This document shows positions 26,290-35,592 of a DNA stretch of 64,000 bases, one piece after another. The translations under genes were made by a program, and so were the position numbers. The notes below the pieces were generated by a model. That model was not told where the DNA came from. It saw only the letters and a list, made by a program, of their open reading frames with translations, and did not search any database. Each line of letters begins with the position of its first letter. Position 1 is the stretch's first letter. This stretch comes from CATQHB01 sp965262595 (GTDB lineage: Bacteria > Chloroflexota > Dehalococcoidia > Lucifugimonadales > UBA3495). The DNA is taken from positions 682,001-746,000 of the forward strand of contig OZ253548.1 of the NCBI GenBank assembly GCA_965262595.1, read 5' to 3'.

Positions 26290-29200
26290 CTACTGCCCTT
26301 CTTGTCTGGCCTCCAAGTCGGTTTCCAATTCCAGATACAGTTCCTTCAACTTCTCCAGTATCTCCGGTGGCGGGTCTTCCCACATTCCGCGCTCAATTGC
26401 TTCAAGAAGGCGTTCCACGATGCCCCGCAACGCCCAGGGGTTGCTCTGTCGGAAGAACTGCTGCATCTCTTCGTTTAGGACGTACTCCTCGGTCACGCTC
26501 TCGTACATCCAGTCTTCCACCACTTGGGCGGTGGCGTCATAACCGAACATATAGTCCACGGTCGCGGCCAACTCGAAGGCCCCCTTGTAGCCATGCCGCT
26601 TCATTGACTCCATCCATTTCGGGTTGACCACCCGGCTGCGGAATACCCGGCGGGCCTCGTCTTGCAGGTCCCGAACTCGAGAGCGGGAAGGGTCGGAGCT
26701 GTCCCCAAAAAACTGCCTTGGATTACGGCCCGTCAGGGCGCGCACCGTGGCGATCATGCCGCCATGATACTGCATATAATCATCACTGTCGAAAACGTCG
26801 TGCTCCCGGTTATCCTGGTTCTTGGCGGCGATGACAATTTGACTGAACCGCTGCCGGAATTGAGGTCGGGCGCTGACTCCGAAGTCCTGGCGAGTATAGG
26901 CATAGCCGCCCCAGGCGGTATAGACTTCGGCCAAATCCTGGACTGTTTCCCAATTGCGCTCGTCCAGCACCGGCAATATGCCCGCGCCGTAAGTGCCGGG
27001 CTTGCTGCCAAAAATGCGGTAAAGCGAAGCTGACCGGGTAGCTGCTTCATTCGATTGGCCCAAGTCTCCCGACTCCCCAAGGGATTCTGCGGATAAATTC
27101 CCTTGTGCCAGGTCTTCCTGCAAGTGCTTGACGATAAAGTTGCGCTCCGGTGGTTCATCCAGGTGCGCCACTCGTTCCACCGCCTGGTCCAGCAGGTAAA
27201 TTAGGTTGGGGAAGGCATCCCGGAAGAAGCCGCTGATCCTTACCGTCACATCAATACGAGGGCGGCCCAGTTCTTCCAGGGGAATTACCTCCAGCCCGGA
27301 TACCCGGCGGCTCTCCTGTTGCCACACCGGACGAACTCCCAGCAAATACATTATCTGGGCAATATCGTCGCCGTGAGTACGCATGGCTGAGGTGCCCCAG
27401 ACCACCATGCCCACCATCTCCGGATAACCGCCCTCCTCTTGCAAGTATTTATCCAGGAGGGCATCACCCAAGTCTCTGCCCACATCCCACGCGGCGGGTG
27501 AAGGCAAGGTTTTGGGGTCAACCGAGTAGAAGTTTCGTCCGGTAGGAAGTACGTTGGCCATGCCTCGGGTGGGCGCTCCGCTGGGTCCCGGGGGAACGAA
27601 GCGGCCCTCCAGCCCCCGCAACAGATTGCCAATCTCGTCCGAAGTACGCATCAAAGCCGGGTAGATGAAATCGGTGACGTACCGCAATACCCGCTCGGTA
27701 TCCGGGTCCGGCTGACCGATAAGCCGCGTAACTACTTCCGGAACAAGTTGCGACCGGAACCCACCGGCCTGCAACTGGCCATAAGCGCTGCGGCACAGCA
27801 TTTCCAGTCTTTCCACCAGGTCACCGGTGCTGCGCAACGGCGTCTCCGGGTCCAGCTCTTCCAGCAAGGAGGGCAGGTTGCCTTCAACCGCCTGCCCAGG
27901 GTCTTCCAGCAGAGCCGAGTAATCCAGACCGAGCGCCGACGCCAAGGCTCCTCGCAAGCTGGGTATCCCGCTGATATCAAGGCGGGTCAGGGCACAGAGC
28001 AGACCGATCAGCTGCTCCTCGGTAGGGGCTTGCCCCAAGGTATGCAGCCCATCCTTAATCTGGACATCTTTAATTTCGCAAAGGTAACCATCAATTTCCA
28101 GCATGAACCCGCCAAAATCATCCGGCTGAGCCTCCACTCCCAAGTCCCGATGGAGTTCAGCTTGCTGCACCATTTCCCAGATCTGTCCTTCCAGTATGGG
28201 CAGCTTGCCCGGATCCAGGGTCTGGCATTGGTAATGCTCATCCATCAACTGTTCCAGCCGGGCAATATCGCCGTAACTGTCGGCGGTCGTCATCGGCGGG
28301 ATCAGATGGTCAATGATGGTGGCGTGGGTGCGCCGCTTGGCTTGGGTACCCTCTCCTGGGTTGTTGATGATAAAGGGATAGAACAGGGGCATATCTCCCA
28401 GAGCTACTTCCGGATAACAGGCGCTGGAGAGTCCGATGCCCTTGCCGGGCAGCCACTCCAGGGTACCGTGCTTGCCCACGTGAATCATGGCATCCGCCTG
28501 GAATATATCCCCGATCCAGCGGTAATAGGCAATGTAGTGGTGGGTCGGGGTCAGGTCGGGGCTATGGTAAACGGCAATGGGATTTTCTCCGAAGCCTCGG
28601 GGCGGTTGCAGTCCGATGAAGATATTACCCAGTTGCAGGCCGGCTATGGCAAGGGTATCCCCGATGCGGTAAACCTGTCCCGGCGGGTCACCCCAAGCCT
28701 CTTGTAGTTGTTGCTGGACTCGGGGCGGAAAACCGTGGAACCACTCCGCATACTGACGCCGCTCCACATGGCCCACCGCCAACCGGAGTTGTTCCTCGGT
28801 TAACGAGTCCCGGTCGTTGCTGCAACGCTCAATAATGCGATGCACCAACTCATCGCCGTCTGCCGGTATGTCTTCCACCTGGTAGCCTGCGGCCTGCAGC
28901 GCGTGGAGCAAACTTACAACTGAGGCCGGAGTATCCAAACCCACGGCATTGCCGATTCGGGCGTCTTTAGTGGGGTAGTTGCTCATGATAATGGCAATGC
29001 GCTTTTCCGCGTTGGATTTGAGCCGCAAGCCCGCCCATTTGGCGGCCAGGCGGGCCAAACTGTCCATACGGTCCGGAGCCGCCACATATCGCTGGAGTCG
29101 GGACGTTGCCAGGGCATTGCCGTTAGAACCGGCGGTTTCTTCCTTGAACGAAATTGGCACGGTGATAATGCGGCCGTCGAACTCCGGCAAAGCCACGTTC

Positions 29201-30171
29201 ATAGCAGTGTCTATCGGTCCCAATCCCAGGGAGTTTTCTTCCCATTCCTGCCTGGTTCCAGTGCTGACAATTCCCTGGATGATGGGTACGTCCAGCGCGT
29301 CCAGCAAGTCCACCGACCAGCCGGTGGCTATGGTTGGCCCCGTCCCTTCATCCTGGCTCAAGTCACTCATCGCCAAGCCCATTGTGTTGATAATGCAATG
29401 CACCCGTGCCGTGCCGTTTTCAGCGGCCATAAATGATGTCAGGGTACGGCTGCGCTGACCGTCCTCTTCGGGGTTGTGCTTGAGACTATAGGAATAAACG
29501 GGCAATACGTTAAGTTCCCGGGACTCCAAACACCGAATCAGGTCGTCCACAAACTGCAAGTTACCGCTCATCCAGTGAGCGCGGTAAAAGAGCAAGCCGA
29601 CGCTGGGTCGGTCCGGCAAGAAGCGATTCCGGATAAAAGTCTCGACGTCAACCGATTCCTCTGCATTGGCGTCCGGATGATAAATGCCTTCCCAGGGCAC
29701 CGGTTCCGGGGCTTCATGGCCGAAACTACTGCCCAAATAAGTATCACTTAGAAACAGGAACAGGTTGCGGAAGTTGGGAATCCCACCCCTAATTAGGTAG
29801 GAAAACACCGTTTCCAGTTCCGCTACCGGCACCGAGCAGGCGGTTACCAGGTCTTCATCCCATTCCTGATGCCCGGGACAGGCAATCAGGGGAATTCCCC
29901 GCTCATGGCAGAGGTTCACTAACGGGTCAAAGGAGCCGGTCATAGCCCGCTTGCCGCCCAACAGCCGCAGCACAACGGCTCCTGCCTCCCCGACGGCGCT
30001 CAATAACTCTGCTCGCGCCTCCTCACTTTCCAGCGCAACCGGATTAAAGGCGCGTACTTGAGGGAATTCCTGCGGCAGACCGGCCAAAGCACGGTCGGCG
30101 GTAAGGATGTCGGTATCTGCGGTGGTAACCAAGACCAGAGTCTTTTGCCCAATTTCCGGTGTTGCAGTCAA
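26290..30171 (-). CDS. cobN: Cobaltochelatase subunit CobN
   Basis: The 1293-residue porphyrin/corrin-binding subunit of an ATP-dependent metal chelatase. Typical CobN/BchH blocks are visible: M-I-H-V-G-K-H-G-T-L-E-W-L-P-G-K (about residue 560-575), Y-P-F-I-I-N-N-P-G-E-G-T-Q-A-K-R-R near 610, P-T-G-R-N-F-Y-S-V-D-P near 880 and the C-terminal W-G-G-Y-A-Y and F-x-Y-D-A-T-A-Q-V-V-E-D-W-M-Y blocks. The riboswitch and neighbouring cbiE favour CobN over the chlorophyll enzyme BchH. TTG start at 30171 with GGAAGG further upstream; cbiE ends 19 bases before it. Confidence 0.92.
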   Translation of the reverse strand: MTATPEIGQKTLVLVTTADTDILTADRALAGLPQEFPQVRAFNPVALESEEARAELLSAVGEAGAVVLRLLGGKRAMTGSFDPLVNLCHERGIPLIACPGHQEWDEDLVTACSVPVAELETVFSYLIRGGIPNFRNLFLFLSDTYLGSSFGHEAPEPVPWEGIYHPDANAEESVDVETFIRNRFLPDRPSVGLLFYRAHWMSGNLQFVDDLIRCLESRELNVLPVYSYSLKHNPEEDGQRSRTLTSFMAAENGTARVHCIINTMGLAMSDLSQDEGTGPTIATGWSVDLLDALDVPIIQGIVSTGTRQEWEENSLGLGPIDTAMNVALPEFDGRIITVPISFKEETAGSNGNALATSRLQRYVAAPDRMDSLARLAAKWAGLRLKSNAEKRIAIIMSNYPTKDARIGNAVGLDTPASVVSLLHALQAAGYQVEDIPADGDELVHRIIERCSNDRDSLTEEQLRLAVGHVERRQYAEWFHGFPPRVQQQLQEAWGDPPGQVYRIGDTLAIAGLQLGNIFIGLQPPRGFGENPIAVYHSPDLTPTHHYIAYYRWIGDIFQADAMIHVGKHGTLEWLPGKGIGLSSACYPEVALGDMPLFYPFIINNPGEGTQAKRRTHATIIDHLIPPMTTADSYGDIARLEQLMDEHYQCQTLDPGKLPILEGQIWEMVQQAELHRDLGVEAQPDDFGGFMLEIDGYLCEIKDVQIKDGLHTLGQAPTEEQLIGLLCALTRLDISGIPSLRGALASALGLDYSALLEDPGQAVEGNLPSLLEELDPETPLRSTGDLVERLEMLCRSAYGQLQAGGFRSQLVPEVVTRLIGQPDPDTERVLRYVTDFIYPALMRTSDEIGNLLRGLEGRFVPPGPSGAPTRGMANVLPTGRNFYSVDPKTLPSPAAWDVGRDLGDALLDKYLQEEGGYPEMVGMVVWGTSAMRTHGDDIAQIMYLLGVRPVWQQESRRVSGLEVIPLEELGRPRIDVTVRISGFFRDAFPNLIYLLDQAVERVAHLDEPPERNFIVKHLQEDLAQGNLSAESLGESGDLGQSNEAATRSASLYRIFGSKPGTYGAGILPVLDERNWETVQDLAEVYTAWGGYAYTRQDFGVSARPQFRQRFSQIVIAAKNQDNREHDVFDSDDYMQYHGGMIATVRALTGRNPRQFFGDSSDPSRSRVRDLQDEARRVFRSRVVNPKWMESMKRHGYKGAFELAATVDYMFGYDATAQVVEDWMYESVTEEYVLNEEMQQFFRQSNPWALRGIVERLLEAIERGMWEDPPPEILEKLKELYLELETDLEARQEGQ

Positions 30172-30190
30172 AATAGTCCAGACCTTCCGA

Positions 30191-30904
30191 TTAATCCGGC
30201 CCGGCGGACGGGCGGAGAAATACCATGATGGACAGATCGCTGAATTCCTCAGTTAGTTCGGCGCATTCTTGCAGCGTACCGTTCCAGGCCTTTTCCCCCT
30301 CAAGGGTAAGCCGCTGAAAGACCGTAACCGGACGGTCTGCCGGTACATTTGCGTCAACCAAATCGCGGGCGATGGTTGGAGGCATCAGGTCAAAGGGACG
30401 GGGCAGCAAAATTATGTGCCTCAAACCCTCGCTAAGATGGTGGAGCAATTCCGCCAGCGCCGGCTCCGAGTCCTGGCGTCGGTGCAAGGTGATAAACAGC
30501 GATTCCTCCAGGGCGATGCCGGCGCGGGCGCAGGCAATCTGAATGGAACTCACCCCAGGAATCAGCTCTACTTTTTCGGCCCGACGATAAACCCGGGCAA
30601 GTAGCTCGTGGGCCGAAACGTTCAAGTCGCCCCAGCAGCAGACAACGCAACTGCGCCCTTCTCTGACTTGGCCGGCGGCATATTCGAGAACTTCTTCCTG
30701 GTCACGATAGCTCATTGGCCGCAACTCGGCGTTACCGCACCATTCGGTAACAACGTCCAGTACGGTTTTAAAGCCAACAACCAGGTCGGCGGCTTCCAGG
30801 GCTTGCTTCCCCCGCATGGTAAGCATCCGGGGATCGCCCGGGCCAACTGCCACTACCGTCATGGCAATATCTTTATTGTCTATGATTATCGCGTCCTGAC
30901 TCAT
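30191..30904 (-). CDS. cbiE: Cobalt-precorrin/precorrin C5-methyltransferase CbiE
   Basis: A 237-residue tetrapyrrole methylase. It has the SAM-binding V-G-P-G-D-P-R-M-L-T (about 20-29), the V-V-G-F-K strand, the C-C-W-G-D-L-N-V-S-A loop (G-D-P equivalent changed to G-D-L) and I-P-G-V-S-S-I-Q. CbiE methylates C5 of the corrin ring; the partner CbiT, which methylates C15 and decarboxylates, is not in the window. First gene after the cobalamin riboswitch and terminator. ATG 30904 follows ATAAGGCAGA. Confidence 0.88.
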   Translation of the reverse strand: MSQDAIIIDNKDIAMTVVAVGPGDPRMLTMRGKQALEAADLVVGFKTVLDVVTEWCGNAELRPMSYRDQEEVLEYAAGQVREGRSCVVCCWGDLNVSAHELLARVYRRAEKVELIPGVSSIQIACARAGIALEESLFITLHRRQDSEPALAELLHHLSEGLRHIILLPRPFDLMPPTIARDLVDANVPADRPVTVFQRLTLEGEKAWNGTLQECAELTEEFSDLSIMVFLRPSAGPD

Positions 30905-30978
30905 TGCATTCTGCCTTATCGCCTATTTCAATGGAGTTCCCTGCCTGAAAATAAATCGGCAGTCCTCAAAAAACAAAA

Positions 30979-31001
30979 CCCCGGCTTCGCTGCTGCCGGG
31001 G
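30979..31001 (-). terminator. Intrinsic terminator between the cobalamin riboswitch and cbiE
   Basis: On the minus strand CCCCGGC (31001-30995), a nine-base loop and GCCGGGG (30985-30979) are followed directly by TTTTGTTTTTT. It lies 109 bases past the aptamer and 75 bases before the cbiE start, where a riboswitch expression platform would be expected. Confidence 0.82.
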
Positions 31002-31109
31002 GATAAATCCCAAAAGGGCTAGAGGGTAAGATTTCACACCGCGACTCGATCTTTAGGTCAAGGACACGATGGGGAACCATCTCCGTTTAGCGCAGAGTAG
31101 AGGTCCGAA

Positions 31110-31290
31110 AATCCGAGGCAGGTCTCCTGGCTTACGGATCACAACACCTTTGACGCCTTCCCGTCCTTACTTCGCCCCAGCCCCGGAGAATAAAAAAACC
31201 TGTGGACAGTGGCAATATGGTCAAAGGGCTTCCCGTTTACAGTGGCGCAACCGCAGCGGATTTTCACCGCCTTCCCAATTAAACCATCAT
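31110..31290 (-). promoter_or_regulatory. Cobalamin riboswitch
   Basis: Read on the minus strand, the core of the B12 aptamer is present in order: GGGAAGGCGGTGAAAATCCGC, the canonical GCCACTGTAAACGGGAAG (about 31246-31229), a second GCCACTG (31213-31207), GACGGGAAGGCG, and the B12 box AAGCCAGGAGACCTGCC (31133-31117). It sits between a promoter and a terminator ahead of cbiE-cobN, so bound cobalamin should shut off the operon by termination. Confidence 0.93.
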
Positions 31291-31356
31291 GGCGCCCCGG
31301 ATATACTCTTCAATTGTTAAAAACAAGTTGGAAGGTATCCTCTCAACCTTGCCGCT

Positions 31357-31385
31357 ACTTTAACCGCCCCCCATTGGCTTGTCAA
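31357..31385 (-). promoter_or_regulatory. Promoter of the riboswitch-controlled operon
   Basis: On the minus strand TTGACA (31385-31380), a 17-base spacer and TAAAGT (31362-31357). The expected start near 31350 leaves about 60 bases before the aptamer. Confidence 0.6.
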
Positions 31386-31579
31386 GCAGAATCGTTTCTG
31401 ACGCCGGATCTCTCAACGGTCACAATTCAGTCTTGATTCCGTTCACCCGGAGCTGATCACCGGGCCAACTCACACCCTCGCTCACCCTTAGCTTGCCGAA
31501 GGACGGGCCCGCAAGAGCCGATTCCAATTTACAATGAAAAGGCCCTGATCCTCGAAATAGGGCACACTGGCAAGCGGAT

Positions 31580-31608
31580 TTGACAGGGGCCAAGGCAATC
31601 CGTATCTT
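31580..31608 (+). promoter_or_regulatory. Promoter of the Gfo/Idh/MocA gene
   Basis: TTGACA at 31580-31585, a 17-base spacer and TATCTT at 31603-31608, about 50 bases before the GTG start at 31658. It is divergent from the operon promoter on the other strand. Confidence 0.5.
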
Positions 31609-31657
31609 GGCTTGGTTAGGGACATTCCGAAAACTCCTAAGTACCCGGAGGTTCGTT

Positions 31658-32698
31658 GTGGCATTTGGTTGGGCAATTATCAGCGCCGGATTGCATCCCG
31701 ATAGCAAGATAGCTCCCGCAATCAACGCCGCCGCCGGTTCTGAACTGGTTGCGATTTACAGTCGAGACCAAGGGAGGGCTGACGCTTTCGCTGAAAAACA
31801 CGAGGCGCAGGCGGCGTACGACTCGCTGGATGAACTGCTGGGCGATTCCCGGGTTGATGGGGTATTCATTGCTTCCCCCAATTCGGTTCATGCCGCCCAA
31901 GGTATCCGCGCGGCCCTGGCCGGCCGGCACGTCTTGACGGAAAAACCAATGACCACCAGGCTGGAGGACGCGTTAGAGATGGTGCGCGTCTGCCAGGGCC
32001 AAGGGGTGAAATTGGGTGTGGGGTTTGAACTAAGGCATAATCCAGGGCATATTCTGGCTCGCGACTTGGTAGCCCAGGGAACGTTAGGCAGAGTTACCTT
32101 AGCCCAGGGGCAATGGGGTTTTGGCAATCGAGGTCAAGAGACTTTTCCCCCGCGCACCGGATTACGTCAGTGGTGGGACGATCCGGAAACGATTGGCGGG
32201 GCTTCGACCATGATGGGCACCGGAGTCCATGTAGTTGACCTGCTCCGCTTCCTGTTGGGACAGGAAGTAACCGCAGTAGCGGCGATAACCGACGGCCAGA
32301 CCCCGGAACGCCCCCTGGAACAAATTGCTACCCTCTCCTTTCGGTTCGCCGAAGGAACCCTGGGCACCGTGGTTTGCGGCCGACTTCTGCCCGATTCCCG
32401 AAACGACTTTGCCCTCTACGGTATTAACGGCCGCATTACCGGACAAGCAACAATCTGGGAGGCGCAGCAGGGTAAAGTGGACGTGGTGTCCGAAACGGTC
32501 AATCAGTCCTCCGAATACCCGGGCAGCTATCTGGGTAATTTCATCAGCCAAATCGAGGACTTCCAGCGGGCAGTAGAGGAGGACCGGGATCCGGCAGCGA
32601 CAGGCGTCGACGGCCTCCGAGTGGTAGAAGCAACCCTGGCAATGATTGAATCGGCCCGCACCGGACGGACGGTAAAGGTTGAGCAGACGCCGGTTTAA
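31658..32698 (+). CDS. Gfo/Idh/MocA family oxidoreductase
   Basis: A 346-residue NAD(P)-dependent sugar-type dehydrogenase. The N-terminal Rossmann fold starts W-A-I-I-S-A-G-L, with A-I-Y-S-R-D at strand two and the conserved E-K-P-M-T-T at about residues 98-103. The C-terminal barrel contains G-G-A-S-T-M-M-G-T-G-V-H-V-V-D-L-L-R, where D-x-x-x-H normally lies. GGAGG (31647-31651) six bases before GTG 31658 fixes the start; frame upstream to 31580 includes the promoter. Substrate unknown; family members act on inositols, glucose-fructose or sugar acids. A strong terminator follows. Confidence 0.88.
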   Translation: MAFGWAIISAGLHPDSKIAPAINAAAGSELVAIYSRDQGRADAFAEKHEAQAAYDSLDELLGDSRVDGVFIASPNSVHAAQGIRAALAGRHVLTEKPMTTRLEDALEMVRVCQGQGVKLGVGFELRHNPGHILARDLVAQGTLGRVTLAQGQWGFGNRGQETFPPRTGLRQWWDDPETIGGASTMMGTGVHVVDLLRFLLGQEVTAVAAITDGQTPERPLEQIATLSFRFAEGTLGTVVCGRLLPDSRNDFALYGINGRITGQATIWEAQQGKVDVVSETVNQSSEYPGSYLGNFISQIEDFQRAVEEDRDPAATGVDGLRVVEATLAMIESARTGRTVKVEQTPV

Positions 32699-32736
32699 TC
32701 GCCCAGGAACTTGATCCCAAATACCAATAAAAGACA

Positions 32737-32757
32737 GGCCGGGCGTAACGCCCGGCC
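32737..32757. terminator. Bidirectional intrinsic terminator
   Basis: GGCCGGGCG (32737-32745), loop TAA and CGCCCGGCC (32749-32757). Plus-strand reading continues with CATTGCTTTTT, minus-strand reading with TGTCTTTTATT. It therefore ends both the Gfo/Idh gene and the converging molybdenum hydroxylase-MoaD-like pair. Confidence 0.88.
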
Positions 32758-32820
32758 CATTGCTTTTTGGTCAACCCGCGTATTCCTCGGTACCTATTGG
32801 CCCGGAGCGGTTCCGCCGGA

Positions 32821-33096
32821 TTATCCGGTTCCGCCCCCTATTGCTGGCAGAAAATGGACCTCGCTGTCTTCCTGGACCCGTTCCAGCAGGCCGATCTGAC
32901 TGGCCTCGCCGTCCACGATCACTGCCACGCCGGTTTGCAGGTCATCCTCTTCGGCATCGTAAAGGATGTCCTTTACGCCCGGAAACAGCTCTTCCAGATT
33001 GTTAATGACTTGACGCACCGTCCTTCCGGCGACTTGCACCCGCTGTTGGCCGCCGGTAAGACTTTGCATAGTTGTTGGTATCCATACTTCTGGCAT
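32821..33096 (-). CDS. MoaD/ThiS-like ubiquitin-fold protein
   Basis: A 91-residue beta-grasp protein: hydrophobic V-W-I-P-T strand, G-x-T-V-R-Q-V-I-N-N-L helix, F-P-G-V-K-D-I-L and the C-terminal H-F-L-P-A-I-G-G-G. The glycine end resembles the thiocarboxylate-forming tail of MoaD, ThiS and related sulfur carriers, but two further residues (T-G) follow, so trimming or a different use is implied. It lies 26 bases after the molybdenum hydroxylase gene on the same strand, suggesting a role in its cofactor or sulfuration. Start at ATG 33096 by homology; the frame opens upstream into the neighbour. Confidence 0.75.
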   Translation of the reverse strand: MPEVWIPTTMQSLTGGQQRVQVAGRTVRQVINNLEELFPGVKDILYDAEEDDLQTGVAVIVDGEASQIGLLERVQEDSEVHFLPAIGGGTG

Positions 33097-33122
33097 AAAG
33101 TTCGACCTGCCGTTATTTGGCG

Positions 33123-35441
33123 CTACTCTTCCTTGCCCCACAGCGCTTCAAGGATACGCCCCGGATTCATCGGCAGACTGTCCATCCGGACGCCGATGGC
33201 GTGAGAGACGGCGTTGGAAATTGCCGCCATTGGAGGCACGATGCACACTTCGCCGACTCCGCGCACACCGAAAGGATGGCCGGGGTTAGCCACTTCCACC
33301 ACGACGGTATCGATCATCGGCAAATCCAGGCTGGTAGGCATTCGGTAGTCCAGGTAGCTGGAATTGACCATGTGGCCCTGGTCGTTGACGAAGTATTCTT
33401 CATTCAACGCCCAACCAATGCCCTGGGCAACGGCTCCCTGAATTTGCCCTTCCACATAGCTGGGATGCACGGCTTTGCCGACATCCTGCAGGGCGGTGTA
33501 ACGGAGTATGCTCACTTTGCCGGTATCCGGGTCAACCTCTACATCCACAATGTGGACTGCAAGGGCCGGACCGGCTCCGCCGGGATTAACCCCGGCGCGG
33601 CCAATTATGGGGCCGCCGGTAGCAGTTTGCCGAGCCGCCAATTGTTGGAAGGTCAAACGCAGCTCCGGGTCGGACTTATGCTGCAGAACGCCATTCTCGT
33701 ATTCCACGTCCTCTTCAGACACTTCCCAAATCTTGGCCGCCCGCTCAACCATCTGCCGCTTGATGTCCAGTCCGGCGGTGTAGGCAGCGATGCCGGTCTT
33801 AAAGGTTACTCCGCTGCCGCCGGTGTTGGACGTAAACCCGATGGAATCGGTATCGCCAATCTGGGTGCTGATATCCTCCATGGCTATTCCCAAGACTTCG
33901 GCCAACTGTTGGGATACTGAAGCACGGGTGCCGCCAATGTCCGGCGAGCCTTCGTTAAGGCTTACCTTCCCGTCCGGATGCACCAGGGCGACGGCGCTGG
34001 AGGGGCCGCTGTTGTTGCCCCAGAAACCGCTGGCGATGCCACGACCCCGATAGGGCCCTTCCAGGGGCGCGGAATAGTGGGGGTGGGCCTTTGCCGCTTC
34101 CAGTGTCTCGATGAAACCAACCTTTGGCATTAACGGCCCGGTGGTCCGGCGAACCCCTTCTTTGGAGCTGTTCAGCAGCCGGAACTCCACCGGATCCATA
34201 TTAATCTTTTCACAAAGCTCGTCAATTGCGGTTTCCATCGCAAATGCGGCGGCGGGGGAACCGGGCGCTCGGTAGGCCGACGTCTTGGGTCGGTTGACCA
34301 CTACGTCATAGCCTTCGATGTAGGCATTGGGTATGTCGTAGGCCGACATCATACATTGGGCGCCGCCCGGCACCGGAGAACCGGGAAAGGCTCCGGCCTC
34401 AAATATCAAACTGGCCGACGCTGCCGTAATTCGCCCCTCCTTGGTGGCCCCAAGTTTCACGCTGATGTAGGTGCCGGAAGTGGGGCCGGAGGCTTCAAAA
34501 ACCTCAGTGCGGTTCATCGCCATCTTTACCGGAGCGCCTGCCTTGCGAGCCAACAGAGCAGCCAGAGGCTCCATATATACCGTGAGTTTGGCCCCGAATC
34601 CGCCACCAATCTCCATCTGGATAGCCTTAACTTTGGATACCGGAACCCCTACCAGACGGGCGGTGTAGTCCCGCACCATAAATTGACCCTGGCTGCTGGA
34701 CCAAATGGTCAGGCTGCCGTCCTCGTGCCACTGGGCGGTGCCGCAGTGGGGTTCAATATAGCCCTGGTGCACTGCGACGGTGGAAGTCTCCTTCTCGATG
34801 ATGACATCAGCTTCCTGGAAACCCTGATCCAAGTCGCCCAGGCGGAACTCAAAGTGGTTCGCAATATTGGTGCCATTGGCGGGGTCATCGTCATCCAGAA
34901 CGCCACCGGCCCGAATGGCGGCGGTGGTCATTCCGGCCAGCCTCTCGTGAACCAGGGGAGAGTCGGCCTTCATCGCCTCTTTGCCGTCCATGACCGGAGG
35001 CAAAACTTCATACTCGACGTCAATCAGCTTGAGGGCTTCTTCGGCGGCATGAGCGCTGGATGCAGCCACCGCCGCGATGGCGTGTCCCTTGTAGAGCGCT
35101 TTGCCTTCGGCGATTACGTTGTTGCTCAGGAAACGGTAGTTAACCATCGCGCCTTCGGCCAATTCAGAAGCCCTGCCGGAGGGTTTCTGGATGTCGGCTG
35201 AAGTAATAACTGCCTTAACGTCGGGATGCGCTTCGGCCCGGCTGGTGTCCAGGGACTTGATTCGGGCGTGGGCGTGGGGACTGCGCAGGACCTTGCCGTG
35301 AAGCAAGCCGGGCAGGTTAATGTCGGCGCTGTAGTGGGCTTTGCCGGTAACTTTGTCGGCGCCGTCGGGCCGCACCGGCCGGGTGCCCACCACGTTAAAT
35401 TCCTGGTTAGACAGGACAATGTTAGGCTTGTAATCGAGCAT
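33123..35441 (-). CDS. Xanthine dehydrogenase family molybdenum-binding subunit
   Basis: A 772-residue large subunit of a molybdenum hydroxylase. The opening G-T-R-P-V-R-P-D-G-A-D-K-V-T-G-K-A-H-Y-S-A-D, G-G-G-F-G-A-K, A-Y-R-A-P-G-S-P and the late G-V-R-G-V-G-E are the normal Mo-pterin contacts, with the final Glu as catalytic base. The A-Y-x-C-S-F-R loop of true CO dehydrogenases is absent, so it is an aldehyde/purine/N-heterocycle type. No FAD or iron-sulfur subunit genes are adjacent. GGAGGA just before ATG 35441 fixes the start; a TTG at 35453 overlaps it. Confidence 0.92.
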   Translation of the reverse strand: MLDYKPNIVLSNQEFNVVGTRPVRPDGADKVTGKAHYSADINLPGLLHGKVLRSPHAHARIKSLDTSRAEAHPDVKAVITSADIQKPSGRASELAEGAMVNYRFLSNNVIAEGKALYKGHAIAAVAASSAHAAEEALKLIDVEYEVLPPVMDGKEAMKADSPLVHERLAGMTTAAIRAGGVLDDDDPANGTNIANHFEFRLGDLDQGFQEADVIIEKETSTVAVHQGYIEPHCGTAQWHEDGSLTIWSSSQGQFMVRDYTARLVGVPVSKVKAIQMEIGGGFGAKLTVYMEPLAALLARKAGAPVKMAMNRTEVFEASGPTSGTYISVKLGATKEGRITAASASLIFEAGAFPGSPVPGGAQCMMSAYDIPNAYIEGYDVVVNRPKTSAYRAPGSPAAAFAMETAIDELCEKINMDPVEFRLLNSSKEGVRRTTGPLMPKVGFIETLEAAKAHPHYSAPLEGPYRGRGIASGFWGNNSGPSSAVALVHPDGKVSLNEGSPDIGGTRASVSQQLAEVLGIAMEDISTQIGDTDSIGFTSNTGGSGVTFKTGIAAYTAGLDIKRQMVERAAKIWEVSEEDVEYENGVLQHKSDPELRLTFQQLAARQTATGGPIIGRAGVNPGGAGPALAVHIVDVEVDPDTGKVSILRYTALQDVGKAVHPSYVEGQIQGAVAQGIGWALNEEYFVNDQGHMVNSSYLDYRMPTSLDLPMIDTVVVEVANPGHPFGVRGVGEVCIVPPMAAISNAVSHAIGVRMDSLPMNPGRILEALWGKEE

Positions 35442-35592
35442 ATATTCCTCCAACTGAGAGTGTGCGGGAGCCTAGCTCTAGTATCTGCAATATCGTATCA
35501 CATATCAAGGGCTAATTAAATTAAGGGGCATATTCTAACATAGACGTAACATAGGAACCGAAGGGTAGGCGGGGCAGTAGGCCAAATATCGG

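Noticed and set aside
26290..30171. Annotation as magnesium chelatase BchH
   Set aside because: The cobalamin riboswitch and cbiE in front indicate cobalt and corrin synthesis, and no other chlorophyll gene is seen.
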